Positions 1-8,258 of a stretch of 34,645 bases of DNA are shown here, one piece after another. The first letter of the stretch is position 1; the number at the start of each line of letters is the position of its first letter. Both the position numbers and the translations under genes were made by a program. Below the pieces are notes generated by a model, which was given only the letters and a program-made list of their open reading frames with translations, was not told the origin of the DNA and did not search any database. Source of the stretch: Caballeronia sp. SEWSISQ10-4 2 (lineage in GTDB: Bacteria > Pseudomonadota > Gammaproteobacteria > Burkholderiales > Burkholderiaceae); NCBI RefSeq assembly GCF_030464885.1, contig NZ_JALPRJ010000082.1:1-34645 (forward strand), read 5' to 3'.

Positions 1-226
1 CCAGATCCTCGAGTATGCGCTGGCCGCAGTCGTACAGCGTGTGTCCGGCTTGCGTTAGTTCGATACTTCGCGTCGAGCGACGCAGGAGTTGTGCGCCGGT
101 TTCGCGTTCCAGCAGCTTCAGCCGCTGGCTGATGTTGGCGCGCGTCATGCCGAGTTGGCGCGCGGCGGCGCTGAGACTGCGCGATTCTACAATCTCGACG
201 AATAGGCCGATCAGATTCAGGTCCAT
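1..226 (-). CDS. LysR-family regulator, N-terminal part (runs off window)
   Basis: Read on the minus strand from the ATG at 226, this encodes a LysR-type winged helix-turn-helix: it begins MDLNLIGLFVEIVESRSLSA and continues through AARQLGMTRANISQRLKLLE to LTQAGHTLYDCGQ. About 75 residues are present and the effector-binding domain lies outside the window. It is divergent from the sigma-54 activator starting at 635, and the 408-bp gap carries two copies of a palindrome also found in front of the aldehyde dehydrogenase operon. Its own target cannot be told from this fragment. Confidence 0.85.
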   Translation of the reverse strand, partial: MDLNLIGLFVEIVESRSLSAAARQLGMTRANISQRLKLLERETGAQLLRRSTRSIELTQAGHTLYDCGQRILEDL

Positions 227-329
227 GGGGCGGTTGTCAATTCAGTCTGAACAGGCGTCGCTATATTAGGTCTGTTGTCGCCGCTTGGATAGCAGCCGTC
301 CTGAAAGGACCAGCCGCGCCAAGTGCATA

Positions 330-347
330 TTGGCGTCTATTCGCCAG
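330..347. promoter_or_regulatory. Palindromic operator copy 1, TTGGCG-N6-CGCCAG
   Basis: The sequence TTGGCGTCTATTCGCCAG has 5-bp perfect inverted arms (TGGCG/CGCCA). It lies in the gap between the divergent LysR gene and the sigma-54 activator gene, 151 bp upstream of a closely matching site at 481-498. It probably belongs to the site family recognised by the activator encoded at 635-2788; that link is inferred. Confidence 0.6.
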
Positions 348-480
348 ATCCTGGTTCCATGGCGCTCAATTTTTGTCGTCGAATAGAAGCTGTTGTGTTT
401 CAGCATTTGCACAACTCGCCTATGCGCCTACTGAGCAAGGCGCAAGTGACGGAATCTACAGATGTTTAACCCGCTAATGA

Positions 481-498
481 TTGGCGAAATTTCGCCAA
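481..498. promoter_or_regulatory. Palindromic operator copy 2, perfect 18-bp dyad
   Basis: TTGGCGAAATTTCGCCAA is a perfect 18-bp palindrome centred about 145 bp upstream of the sigma-54 activator start codon. It matches the site at 2818-2835 at 16 of 18 positions. I found no -24/-12 promoter between it and the activator gene, so here it may serve autoregulation or act on the divergent LysR gene. The rest of the 227-634 gap shows no coding signal. Confidence 0.7.
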
Positions 499-634
499 TA
501 ACGATATGCTGAAGAAGAAGCGCAGTGTCACCGGGAAGCGAGAATTCTGTTATTGCTACTGACTCCCGGAAACCGGATGGCAAGCGCCTGAACAATGGTC
601 AACGCACTCACCGGTTCTCACCGAGGGCTGCATC

Positions 635-2788
635 ATGAATGACTTCACCAGGGAATCGCTGCAATTCACTCTAAATCTGATTCCGGCGCACACCTGGTAC
701 GCGGATCCGTCCATGGCCCTCACGTTCCTGAATGAGCGAAGCGCGGATTACCTGGGCCTTGCGAAGGACCATCCTCTTCGGTTCGGCATCGAGACAGGCG
801 CGGTGTGGGACTCCCATCTAGCGTTTCTCCATCCCGACGATCACGAGGCGGCACGCAGCGTCTGGTCAGAGTGCGTCAGAACGGGATCCGCAGGTGAAGT
901 GACTTTTCGGGTGCGTAACGCTGAAGGCGGATATCGCAGGTTCCTCAGTCGCGCCGAACCTCGCCGGGCGAATGATGGAACGCTACGTGGCTGGATTGGC
1001 ATCAACCTCGATATTGAAGAACGAAAGCGGGCCGAGTTTTACCTGGCGGAAGGTCAGCGCCTTGCGCACATCGGCAACTGGGCATTCAACGCTGCCGGCT
1101 TTGAATACTGGTCTGCCGAGTTGTTCCAGATCCACGGCCTTGAGCCGGGTGGCAAGGCGCCGAGTATTCCGGAATATATGGCGCTCGTGCACCCCGGTGA
1201 TCGAGACTTCGTGGCGCACGAAATTCGGAAGATGCTGGCAGACCACCGTGGCTTCGACTTCACGAAACGGATTGTGCGGCCCGACGGAGCCATTCGTTAT
1301 ATCCGTTGCGTCGGTACGCCTGCGACCGACGGCGAGACTTTCCGGGGACTCGTCGGAACGGGGATGGATGTAACGGAGCAGGAGCAACTCACGCAGGCGC
1401 TGCGCAAGAGCGAGGAGGAGCTCCGGCAGATTGTGGATCTCGCGCCGCAACACGTAGGCGTACTGGGCCCGAACGGCGAGCGCCTCTACGCGAACCGCAC
1501 GGCGCTCGCCTATCTCGGCACCCGTCTGGACGATTGGTTGCACGGAGCCATTGGATCTCACGTTCATCCTGACGACCGCGAACGGCTAATAGCGTTTGCA
1601 AGTCGTTTGTCGGCCGGTTCAGTCCCTGAGCTGGAATTGCGCCTGCGTAAGAACGACCGAAGCTATCGCTGGTTTCTGGCTCGTTATAACCCGGTCTGCG
1701 ACGAGCACGGACGGCTGCTCCGCTGGTATGTTGCATGTACGGATATCGAGGAGCGCAAGCGAGCCGAGGAGAGACTGCAACAGGAAAACGTGGCGCTTCG
1801 CGAGGAAATCGACAAGACCTCCATGTTCGAAGAGATTGTCGGCACGTCGCCCGCCCTGACGGTTGTGCTTGGACGAGTTTCCAAGGTTGCAGCCAGCGAT
1901 TCGACGGTATTGATCACTGGCGAGACCGGGACCGGCAAGGAACTCATCGCCCGTGCGGTTCACCGGCGGTCGCGCCGCTCCTCGAGGGCGTTCGTGACAG
2001 TGAACTGCGCCGCGATTCCGCGCGAGCTGATTGCCTCAGAACTGTTTGGGCACGAGAAGGGGGCCTTCACAGGTGCCACCCAGCGGCGACTCGGCCGCTT
2101 CGAACTCGCCGACGGCGGAACGATTTTTCTGGATGAGGTCGGCGAACTGTTGCCCGACACGCAGGTCGCGTTGCTGAGGGTGCTGCAGGAACGCGAGTTT
2201 GAGCGCGTTGGGGGCAGGGAGGCTATCCGCGTAGACGTTCGCATTATCGCGGCCACCAATCGTGATTTGAGTGAAGCCGTGGCCGATGGAAGCTTCCGCC
2301 AGGACCTCTTCTATCGCCTGAACGTTTTCCCTGTTGAGATGCCGCCATTGCGGGAGCGGATACAGGACATTCCCCTGCTGGCAGAATATTTCATCGACCA
2401 CTACGCGCGCAAGGCGGGTAAAGCATTCAAGCGCGTCAACAAGCGGACACTGCATCGCCTGCAATCCTATCCGTGGCCAGGGAACGTGCGCGAACTGCAA
2501 AACGTCATCGAGCGCTCAGTGATTGTGTGCGACTCCGAAGAATTCACGATCGACGACAGTTGGCTACCGACACGACCATCGGTAGACAGCAGGCTTGCGC
2601 TATCCAGCACGCTCGTGGCACATGAGAAGACGATCATCGAGGACGCGCTGCGCGTCTGTGACGGCCGGGTCTATGGACCCTCGGGTGCGGCGACACGGCT
2701 CGGCATTCCTCGCTCGACGCTCGAATCGAAGATCCGCGCGCTGAGGATCGACAAGAGCCGTTTTCGGCAGCGGCCCGCGAACCGTTAA
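635..2788 (+). CDS. Sigma-54-dependent transcriptional activator with three PAS domains
   Basis: The 717-residue protein is a bacterial enhancer-binding protein. Three PAS/PAC sensor modules occupy roughly residues 8-130, 135-250 and 258-382; each ends in a PAC-type tail such as NLDIEERKRAE or CTDIEERKRAE. The AAA+ sigma-54 interaction domain (about 400-635) has Walker A GETGTGKE at 429-436, the sigma-54-contacting GAFTGA loop at 476-481 and Walker B FLDE with Asp500/Glu501. A Fis-type helix-turn-helix lies at about 674-706. There is no receiver domain, so the PAS modules probably sense a small ligand or redox state directly, rather than a kinase partner. It sits 230 bp upstream of an aldehyde dehydrogenase operon with a -24/-12 promoter and a matching palindrome, which makes that operon its likely target. 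The inducer is unknown. Confidence 0.93.
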   Translation: MNDFTRESLQFTLNLIPAHTWYADPSMALTFLNERSADYLGLAKDHPLRFGIETGAVWDSHLAFLHPDDHEAARSVWSECVRTGSAGEVTFRVRNAEGGYRRFLSRAEPRRANDGTLRGWIGINLDIEERKRAEFYLAEGQRLAHIGNWAFNAAGFEYWSAELFQIHGLEPGGKAPSIPEYMALVHPGDRDFVAHEIRKMLADHRGFDFTKRIVRPDGAIRYIRCVGTPATDGETFRGLVGTGMDVTEQEQLTQALRKSEEELRQIVDLAPQHVGVLGPNGERLYANRTALAYLGTRLDDWLHGAIGSHVHPDDRERLIAFASRLSAGSVPELELRLRKNDRSYRWFLARYNPVCDEHGRLLRWYVACTDIEERKRAEERLQQENVALREEIDKTSMFEEIVGTSPALTVVLGRVSKVAASDSTVLITGETGTGKELIARAVHRRSRRSSRAFVTVNCAAIPRELIASELFGHEKGAFTGATQRRLGRFELADGGTIFLDEVGELLPDTQVALLRVLQEREFERVGGREAIRVDVRIIAATNRDLSEAVADGSFRQDLFYRLNVFPVEMPPLRERIQDIPLLAEYFIDHYARKAGKAFKRVNKRTLHRLQSYPWPGNVRELQNVIERSVIVCDSEEFTIDDSWLPTRPSVDSRLALSSTLVAHEKTIIEDALRVCDGRVYGPSGAATRLGIPRSTLESKIRALRIDKSRFRQRPANR

Positions 2789-2810
2789 GCAGTCGGCTGT
2801 TGTACAGGAG

Positions 2811-2835
2811 TTCGCCATTGGCGAAATGGCGCCAA
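2811..2835. promoter_or_regulatory. Overlapping palindromes, likely upstream activator site
   Basis: Two dyads overlap: TTCGCCATTGGCGAA (2811-2825, arms of 7 with one central base) and TTGGCGAAATGGCGCCAA (2818-2835). The second matches the site at 481-498 at 16 of 18 positions. They lie 42 bp upstream of the -24/-12 promoter at 2877-2894, a suitable place for an enhancer-binding protein. A further small dyad, GGACTT-AA-AAGTCC, follows at 2841-2854. Confidence 0.7.
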
Positions 2836-2876
2836 TGTGCGGACTTAAAAGTCCTTGTAAATTCAATATATTGCTG

Positions 2877-2894
2877 TTGGCTCAGTAATTGCCT
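2877..2894 (+). promoter_or_regulatory. Sigma-54 (-24/-12) promoter of the aldehyde dehydrogenase operon
   Basis: TTGGCTCAGTAATTGCCT contains the invariant GG (2879-2880) and GC (2891-2892) separated by exactly 10 nt, fitting the consensus TGGCACG-N4-TTGC closely. The expected transcription start is near 2904, giving a leader of about 115 nt before the gene at 3019. The sigma-54 activator gene ends just upstream and its presumed binding sites are adjacent. Confidence 0.8.
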
Positions 2895-3018
2895 CAGACA
2901 TCGCCATGGGCCCTGCTGAAGCATCGCAGCGGGGCAGAGCCGGCGATCGCGAGGCATTGATTGGTTCGCTCGCGCCATCGTCCTTCATCCCGACCGCAAG
3001 TCATTAAGGAAAGGTGCG

Positions 3019-4434
3019 ATGAAAACAATCACTCAACACTACATCGATGGGGCGTTCGTTGAATCCCACGGGCGCGAGGTCATGGTCAGCGTCAACCCGG
3101 CCATCGATACAGCGATCGCCTACGCAATGTTGGGCGATGAGGAAGATGCGCGGCGCGCCGTCGGCGCAGCCAGGCATGCTTTCCCCGGCTTCGCCCGGAC
3201 GAGCAGGGAAGAGCGCGCGACGTTGTTGCGCCGGCTGCACGAGGTCGTTGCGGCGCGCATCGACGATCTGACGGTGGCCATGGTCGATGAGTATGGCGGC
3301 ACCGTTCAATTCTCCTCGCTTATTGTACGGATGGCCGCCGACTCGTTCTTGCATGCAGAGAAGGCGCTCCACCAACTGCCGTTGGTTCGAACCTGGGGCC
3401 AGACGACGGTGACCCTGGAGCCGGTCGGCGTCGCCGGTCTGATCACGGCCTGGAATTCGAATGCGCTGTTTGTCTGTCTCAAGCTGGCCTCGGCCATTGC
3501 CGCCGGGTGCACGGTCGTCGTCAAGCCCAGCGAGCTCAGCGCATTGCAGACGCACGTGTTGCTGAAGTGTCTGCACGAGGCACAACTGCCGCCGGGGGTG
3601 TGCAATGTCGTCACGGGCCGCGGGGATGACGTTGGTGCCGAGCTGGTCCGCAATCCTGACGTGGCGAAGATCTCATTCACGGGTTCGGTTGCCGTTGGCG
3701 AGAGGATCATGCGCGACGGCGCTGCGACGATGAAGCGGGTCACCCTCGAACTGGGTGGCAAGTCGCCCAACATCCTGCTTGACGACGTTGCGCTCGATAA
3801 GGCGATTCCGACTGCCTTGGGCATCGCCTTCCTGAACAGCGGTCAAGCCTGCGCGGCAGGGACGCGGCTCCTCGTGCCGAAGAGTCGGCTCAACGAGGTC
3901 AAGCGCGCCATTGTGGATGCGATCTCGGCCTTTCCCGTTGGCGATCCGGCCGACCCGAAGACTGCTGTCGGACCGATGGTGACGCAGAAGCAGTACGAGC
4001 GCGTGCAGTCCTATATCCAAAAAGGTATCGCCGAGGGCGCTGAAGTACTGGTCGGCGGCGAAGGCCATCCGCCGGGTCTTGAGAAAGGTTGCTTCGTGAG
4101 ACCGACGGTATTTGTCAATGTGACGAACGACATGACGATTGCCCAGGAGGAGATTTTCGGTCCTGTCCTGTGTGTCATCGCCTACGAAACCGATGAAGAG
4201 GCGATCAGGATTGCCAACGACTCACGATACGGCCTCCACGCCTTCGTGAGCGGGACCAACCTGGAACGCGCACGCCGCGTGGCTTCTCAGCTCCGCGCTG
4301 GCCGCATTGCAATCAACGGTATGCGTGATGACCCACAGGCCCCCTGGGGTGGATTCAAATATTCTGGCGTTGGCCGGGAATTCGGCACGTACGGGATCGA
4401 GGCGTTTCTCGAACCACGGGCCATCCTGGAGTGA
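3019..4434 (+). CDS. NAD(P)-dependent aldehyde dehydrogenase
   Basis: This 471-residue protein belongs to the aldehyde dehydrogenase superfamily, which oxidises aldehydes to carboxylates with NAD(P)+. The cofactor-binding and catalytic landmarks are visible: the WNSN segment near residue 147, FTGSVAVG near 220, the general-base Glu244 in LELGGKSP, and the nucleophile Cys278 in NSGQACAAG. The 34-residue Glu-Cys spacing is standard. A GGAAAGG ribosome-binding site precedes the ATG. It is the first gene of a unit continuing with 4479-4943 and probably 5000-5728, under the sigma-54 promoter at 2877-2894. The substrate is not evident; a sigma-54 aldehyde dehydrogenase next to a PAS regulator suggests an inducible alcohol or aromatic aldehyde step. 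Confidence 0.92.
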   Translation: MKTITQHYIDGAFVESHGREVMVSVNPAIDTAIAYAMLGDEEDARRAVGAARHAFPGFARTSREERATLLRRLHEVVAARIDDLTVAMVDEYGGTVQFSSLIVRMAADSFLHAEKALHQLPLVRTWGQTTVTLEPVGVAGLITAWNSNALFVCLKLASAIAAGCTVVVKPSELSALQTHVLLKCLHEAQLPPGVCNVVTGRGDDVGAELVRNPDVAKISFTGSVAVGERIMRDGAATMKRVTLELGGKSPNILLDDVALDKAIPTALGIAFLNSGQACAAGTRLLVPKSRLNEVKRAIVDAISAFPVGDPADPKTAVGPMVTQKQYERVQSYIQKGIAEGAEVLVGGEGHPPGLEKGCFVRPTVFVNVTNDMTIAQEEIFGPVLCVIAYETDEEAIRIANDSRYGLHAFVSGTNLERARRVASQLRAGRIAINGMRDDPQAPWGGFKYSGVGREFGTYGIEAFLEPRAILE

Positions 4435-4478
4435 CCATTCTTACCGTACCAGAACGAATCGAATTAGGAAACCCATTC

Positions 4479-4943
4479 ATGATAAAGCACGAATCCATCT
4501 CCCCCAGCGAAGCTGCGGATCGACTCGCCATCCGGGAGCTTATCGAAGCCTACGCACACTGCGCCGATCGTCGCGACCCGACAGGTCAGATGGCGCTCTT
4601 TACGGCGGACACCCATTTCGTGGTGTACATGAACGCAAAAGATCTGACGCCCTCAATGGAGTTGCACGCGCGCGAGGCGCTCGCTCCGGTCTTTGCGGAC
4701 CTGAACCAGTACGACGCGACCACGCACTTCGTCGGACAGAGCACGATCTTCACGCTGACGGATGACCGGGCCACGGGTGAGGCCTACTGCATGGCATATC
4801 ACGTAAAGGTCGACGATGGAAACCGACGCTTGATGCTCGCCTCCCTTCGCTATCACGACACATTTGCAAAAATAGATGGCCTGTGGCTATTTGCGGAGCG
4901 CCTGTTATACGTCGATTGGCTGGAGGATCGCGCAATGTCGTGA
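4479..4943 (+). CDS. SnoaL-like (NTF2-fold) protein
   Basis: This small protein of 154 residues has the alpha+beta-cone pattern of the SnoaL_4 group: an N-terminal helix with ADRLAIRELIEAYAHCADRR, then alternating strands ending in GLWLFAERLLYVDW. Members include dehydratases, isomerases and hydroxylases, so no reaction can be assigned. The frame is open from a GTG at 4431 that overlaps the upstream stop. The ATG at 4479 is preferred because TTAGGAA lies 8 nt before it and the family pattern starts after it. It is 44 bp behind the aldehyde dehydrogenase and presumably cotranscribed. Confidence 0.75.
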   Translation: MIKHESISPSEAADRLAIRELIEAYAHCADRRDPTGQMALFTADTHFVVYMNAKDLTPSMELHAREALAPVFADLNQYDATTHFVGQSTIFTLTDDRATGEAYCMAYHVKVDDGNRRLMLASLRYHDTFAKIDGLWLFAERLLYVDWLEDRAMS

Positions 4944-4999
4944 ACACAAAACTGACCTATGGATTCAATGGGCACCTTTAACGAAACTTCGGGGTGTAG

Positions 5000-5728
5000 A
5001 TGAATACTCTGACGGCAGGCCAAACACGGCTTGTTATTGTAGGCGCGAGCGGGATGGTTGGCGGGTATGCTCTGCGCTACGCGCTCGATGACCCTGCCAT
5101 CGGGAGTGTAACGTCGATAGGCCGGAAGAAGCTTGGTATCTCGCATCCCAAGCTGAACGAGGTTCTGCATCAGGACTTCGCGGACTGCTCCGCACTCGCT
5201 GAAGTGCTCTCGGGTCAGAACGCTGCCGTTTTTTGCCTGGGTGCGTACACCGGGGCGGTGTCTGGCTCAGAGCTCCGTACAATCACCGTGGACTACACAG
5301 TCGAGTTCGCGCGAGTTCTCCGCGACAGCAGTCCTGATTCAGCGTTCTCCTTCTTGAGCGGCAGTGGCGCGGACCCGACAGGGCAAAGTCGGATGGCCTT
5401 CGCACGCTACAAGGGGGAGGCCGAGAAGGCGCTACTCGCGGCCGGGTTCCCTCGCGTTTACATCTTCCGGCCGGCGTACATCTACCCCGTGGAGCCACGG
5501 AAGGAACCAATTTTCAGCTATCGCTTTTTGCGCTGGTTTTATCCAGTGTTTCGGGTCCTATTCCCGAAACAGGTGATTCGAGCCGACGACCTGGCTCGCG
5601 CTATGGTCAATGTCGTCGTCGAGGGAACAGGCAAGACACCCAGCATGATTTTCGAGAACAGTGACATCAGAGCTATGGCTGTGTCGCTAGGTACCCAACA
5701 GGGCGATGCAGCGAATGGGTGCATATGA
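5000..5728 (+). CDS. NAD(P)-binding atypical SDR (NmrA/HTATIP2-like)
   Basis: The 242-residue protein starts with a Rossmann glycine motif, GASGMVGGYAL, near residue 13. It retains a YKGEAE segment followed by FRPAYIYP, typical of atypical short-chain dehydrogenases related to HTATIP2/YwnB and NAD-dependent epimerases. The family contains reductases and redox sensors and the substrate is not predictable. It follows the SnoaL-like gene by 56 bp on the same strand with a GGGGTG ribosome-binding site, and is probably the last gene of the sigma-54 operon. Confidence 0.75.
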   Translation: MNTLTAGQTRLVIVGASGMVGGYALRYALDDPAIGSVTSIGRKKLGISHPKLNEVLHQDFADCSALAEVLSGQNAAVFCLGAYTGAVSGSELRTITVDYTVEFARVLRDSSPDSAFSFLSGSGADPTGQSRMAFARYKGEAEKALLAAGFPRVYIFRPAYIYPVEPRKEPIFSYRFLRWFYPVFRVLFPKQVIRADDLARAMVNVVVEGTGKTPSMIFENSDIRAMAVSLGTQQGDAANGCI

Positions 5729-5854
5729 GAAAACGCGCCGAGTAAGGCGATGGTCAAGCATGATCTGAACGTACGCTGGCGAGTACACCATTCGTAAGTG
5801 AGTGGCCTAGCCGCATTCCGCTTGATGTAGCTGCCGGAATGGGCCCGATGCCAC

Positions 5855-6268
5855 TTGCACAAGGACGCCATGCGGGCGGGGGACCACATTGTCATCTACA
5901 TGCAACGTTTCGATGCGCTCGCTCGAAAGCCGTGCAGCGTGGTGGCGAAGGGGAGAATTGCTAATTCGAGCGTGTTGGGCGGCCCTCATGGCGTGGTCGT
6001 CAGTTTCCAGTTCGCGCCGCGGCTTCGGCCTTCGACTGTGACCGATGTGTTATTGCTGGCTATTCAGAATTGCGTGAATATCGTGGCAGAGCCAGCCGCG
6101 ACGGTCACAACCACAACCGCAGGGTAGCAGGCCATCGACTACGAGGTTACGTTTTTCGTGCAGGAAGCCGACAAGGTGTCCGATACGTTTAACGTTTTCT
6201 ACGATGCCGCGCATCGGAAAGCTATCCCGCTTGCAAGGCGAGTAACACAGTCAAGAAGCTGTCAGTAG
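5855..6268 (+). pseudogene. Remnant of a MscS-type mechanosensitive channel, C-terminal domain
   Basis: One frame through 5855-6268 reads like the cytoplasmic C-terminal domain of MscS-family channels: RPSTVTDVLLLAIQNCVNIV, a PAATVT segment, then AIDYEVTFFV and FNVFYDAAHRKAI. A TAG at 6125-6127 interrupts the frame between two halves that match the family continuously, and no membrane-spanning N-terminus is present upstream. The rest of the 5729-6416 gap shows nothing else recognisable. The family call is by eye. Confidence 0.5.
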
Positions 6269-6416
6269 GTTTGACGGAGGCGATTTCTGCAGACGATCTC
6301 CTGATCAGGCGTAGTGACAACCGCGCCTTCGAGAAGATGCCGAACGAGCGACTGATAGATGTGTGTATCGGTTGCAGACGCGCATATCTATAGGGGCATC
6401 AGGCTGTCCTTATTAG

Positions 6417-8168
6417 TCAGCCGCGCACCGCGCTGACAAAAATACCAAGAAGCTTAAACAGCGACGGACGCGCTTGAAACGCCAGTAATTTGCGAACTGT
6501 CGCGGCTGAAGTCCGGTTACTAATGAACCAAGGCGGTCGGGGCAGCATGGCGAAACTTCCGTGCAACAATGCTCTCGGGAATGGTCGAAACGGCGCGCGG
6601 ACCACAGACCGCTGTGGGCGGTCGAATAGAAAGCAGTTGTGTACGACCCCGCGCCCACTTTGGATGTCATTCATGGGGTGACCAGGAAATGCGCCCCAAG
6701 GCGTCTGAGCCAACAGGAATCCGAGGCCAGTCCAGGCATTTACCGCAATGGTGCCGTAACGGAGAACGGTGAGCAGGGCTTCGAAGCGCGAGCCCAGTGC
6801 TTTTTCAGTCGCCGGATCGATGATGACGTTTGCGCCAAGCGTGCCGTGAAGTTTCGTGTTGGAAAAGTCGATTGCCGATTCGAGGAACGCTTCAGGTGCG
6901 GCGCCCGGTAAGAACACGACAGTGAGCGCCGGACCGAAAACTTCGGTTCGGAACGCGTAGTCATCGTGTACGCTGGCGCCATCCAGGATTGCAACCAATC
7001 GTGGCGCATCAGAGTCGCGGGCAAGCGACAACGCTGCTGGATAGTGCTCTTGGAAGGCCGCCAAACGATCGCTGCTTCCTGGGTAGTAAAGCGGCCTGGT
7101 CGGCGTGGAAGAGAAAATCTTCTCCAATTCCGAAAGTAGTGCTGATGCGTGCGGCCAATCCTGCGGCAAGATAAGGACTTGGCTTGCTACGCAGTTGAAA
7201 CCGGAATTGTGTAACTTCTGGGTCGCTATATGCTCAGCCTGAAAGCGAATGTCCGCGGCTGTCCAGTTCCCTGGGACGACAATCGTCGGACAGACTGCGC
7301 CGAGTTCGCTCGTAATGGGACGCGTGTTCAAACGGATGTCTTGCGCCTTGCGTTTCGCCCCTTCCTCTCCGGTGCCGAAGACAATTGCGTCGTGGGACGC
7401 TGCACTTCCGGTAATGTGCAATGTCTCCACGAGGGGGTGGCCTGTGAGAAAAACGCCGACATCCGTGCCTCCGTTGACAATCGCAAACACGCCCTCTTCA
7501 ATAAGGGCTGCAAAGATTTTCTTGAAAACAGGCAAGAGGTAGGCTGTGACCGGATTTAGTTTGAGGACGACAACACTGTGTTCGGCGTACAGCTTGTACA
7601 GAGCGTCTAACGGCGCGATGCTGGTAATGTTGCCGGCTCCGAGAACCAGTGAAAGTGAGCCGACGCTGGATTGGCGCATGGGATCATAGGCGCTGGCAAC
7701 GAATCGGCGAAGGTTCGATGGCAGTACGCCCGGTTCCATCCAAACCTCGGCGCTGACGCCACTCAACAGTAAGCGATCAGTCAGCGTCGTGGGAAACACT
7801 TGCACTGCTGTCTGGTTAGTCGCGGTTGTGCGTACTTTCATTGCATCCAGAAAGCGAAGACCATCCAGCTGCGTTAGCGTGCAAAGCAGCACATCGACTG
7901 CCGTCAGAGCTGCCCACGGCCCCGAGGTCCATTCTTCACCGACGAGCGGGGAATCCGCGGGCACACCCTTTGCTGTGGAAGCGAGCCTGGCCCATTCATC
8001 CGCGTTTTGGACTAGCGCTTCACGAATCAGCTTCAATAGCTCAACGCGACGGCTCACCGGCGTCGTCGCCCATTTTTCCTTATTCGCTGATACGGTAGCT
8101 ACAATCCGTTCGACCGGGTGCAGGCTGGAGCTGAGTGCGTCGTCCGCAACTTGCGTGAAACTCTTCAT
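6417..8168 (-). CDS. Long-form aldehyde dehydrogenase family protein
   Basis: This is an aldehyde dehydrogenase superfamily protein of 583 residues, about 100 longer than the common form. Glu288 (TSELGAV) and the nucleophile Cys326 (NSGFNCVAS) are in place; their 38-residue spacing is slightly wider than usual. A GAGNITSIAP segment and the EVFGPALTVVFL motif are also present. The frame is open back to an ATG at 8213, but that codon lies inside the -10 element of the promoter at 8212-8241. The ATG at 8168, preceded by AGGGATCAG, is therefore the start. The gene lies downstream of, and on the same strand as, a TetR regulator with its own operator-embedded promoter between them. The substrate is unknown. 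Confidence 0.85.
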   Translation of the reverse strand: MKSFTQVADDALSSSLHPVERIVATVSANKEKWATTPVSRRVELLKLIREALVQNADEWARLASTAKGVPADSPLVGEEWTSGPWAALTAVDVLLCTLTQLDGLRFLDAMKVRTTATNQTAVQVFPTTLTDRLLLSGVSAEVWMEPGVLPSNLRRFVASAYDPMRQSSVGSLSLVLGAGNITSIAPLDALYKLYAEHSVVVLKLNPVTAYLLPVFKKIFAALIEEGVFAIVNGGTDVGVFLTGHPLVETLHITGSAASHDAIVFGTGEEGAKRKAQDIRLNTRPITSELGAVCPTIVVPGNWTAADIRFQAEHIATQKLHNSGFNCVASQVLILPQDWPHASALLSELEKIFSSTPTRPLYYPGSSDRLAAFQEHYPAALSLARDSDAPRLVAILDGASVHDDYAFRTEVFGPALTVVFLPGAAPEAFLESAIDFSNTKLHGTLGANVIIDPATEKALGSRFEALLTVLRYGTIAVNAWTGLGFLLAQTPWGAFPGHPMNDIQSGRGVVHNCFLFDRPQRSVVRAPFRPFPRALLHGSFAMLPRPPWFISNRTSAATVRKLLAFQARPSLFKLLGIFVSAVRG

Positions 8169-8190
8169 CGATCTGATCCCTAACCCGAGT

Positions 8191-8204
8191 CTCGAGCGCT
8201 CGAG
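8191..8204. repeat. 14-bp perfect palindrome in the aldehyde dehydrogenase leader
   Basis: CTCGAGCGCTCGAG is a perfect palindrome between the promoter and the ribosome-binding site of the gene starting at 8168. It could be a second regulator contact or an RNA hairpin near the 5' end of the message. Confidence 0.4.
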
Positions 8205-8211
8205 GTTCGGC

Positions 8212-8241
8212 ATTATTAGGACGATCGTCCTAATTTGTCAA
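8212..8241 (-). promoter_or_regulatory. Sigma-70 promoter with TetR-type operator in its spacer
   Basis: On the minus strand a consensus TTGACA (8236-8241) is followed after 17 nt by TAATAA (8213-8218), within TAATAAT. The spacer and the edge of the -10 carry a perfect 18-bp palindrome, TTAGGACGATCGTCCTAA, at 8216-8233. A repressor bound there would block polymerase. The TetR gene ends 26 bp away and is the natural candidate to bind it. Confidence 0.8.
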
Positions 8242-8258
8242 TTTTTTGGACAGACGAC

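Noticed and set aside
578..593. Possible -24/-12 promoter (TGGCAAGCGCCTGAAC) before the sigma-54 activator
   Set aside because: The invariant GC at -12 is missing at the required 10-nt spacing.
983..1567. Long open frame opposite the sigma-54 activator
   Set aside because: It lies wholly inside a clear PAS-domain coding region and has no family resemblance; long antisense frames are expected at this G+C.
8169..8213. Upstream ATG at 8213 as start of the long aldehyde dehydrogenase
   Set aside because: It lies within the -10 element and so upstream of the expected transcription start; the ATG at 8168 has a ribosome-binding site.
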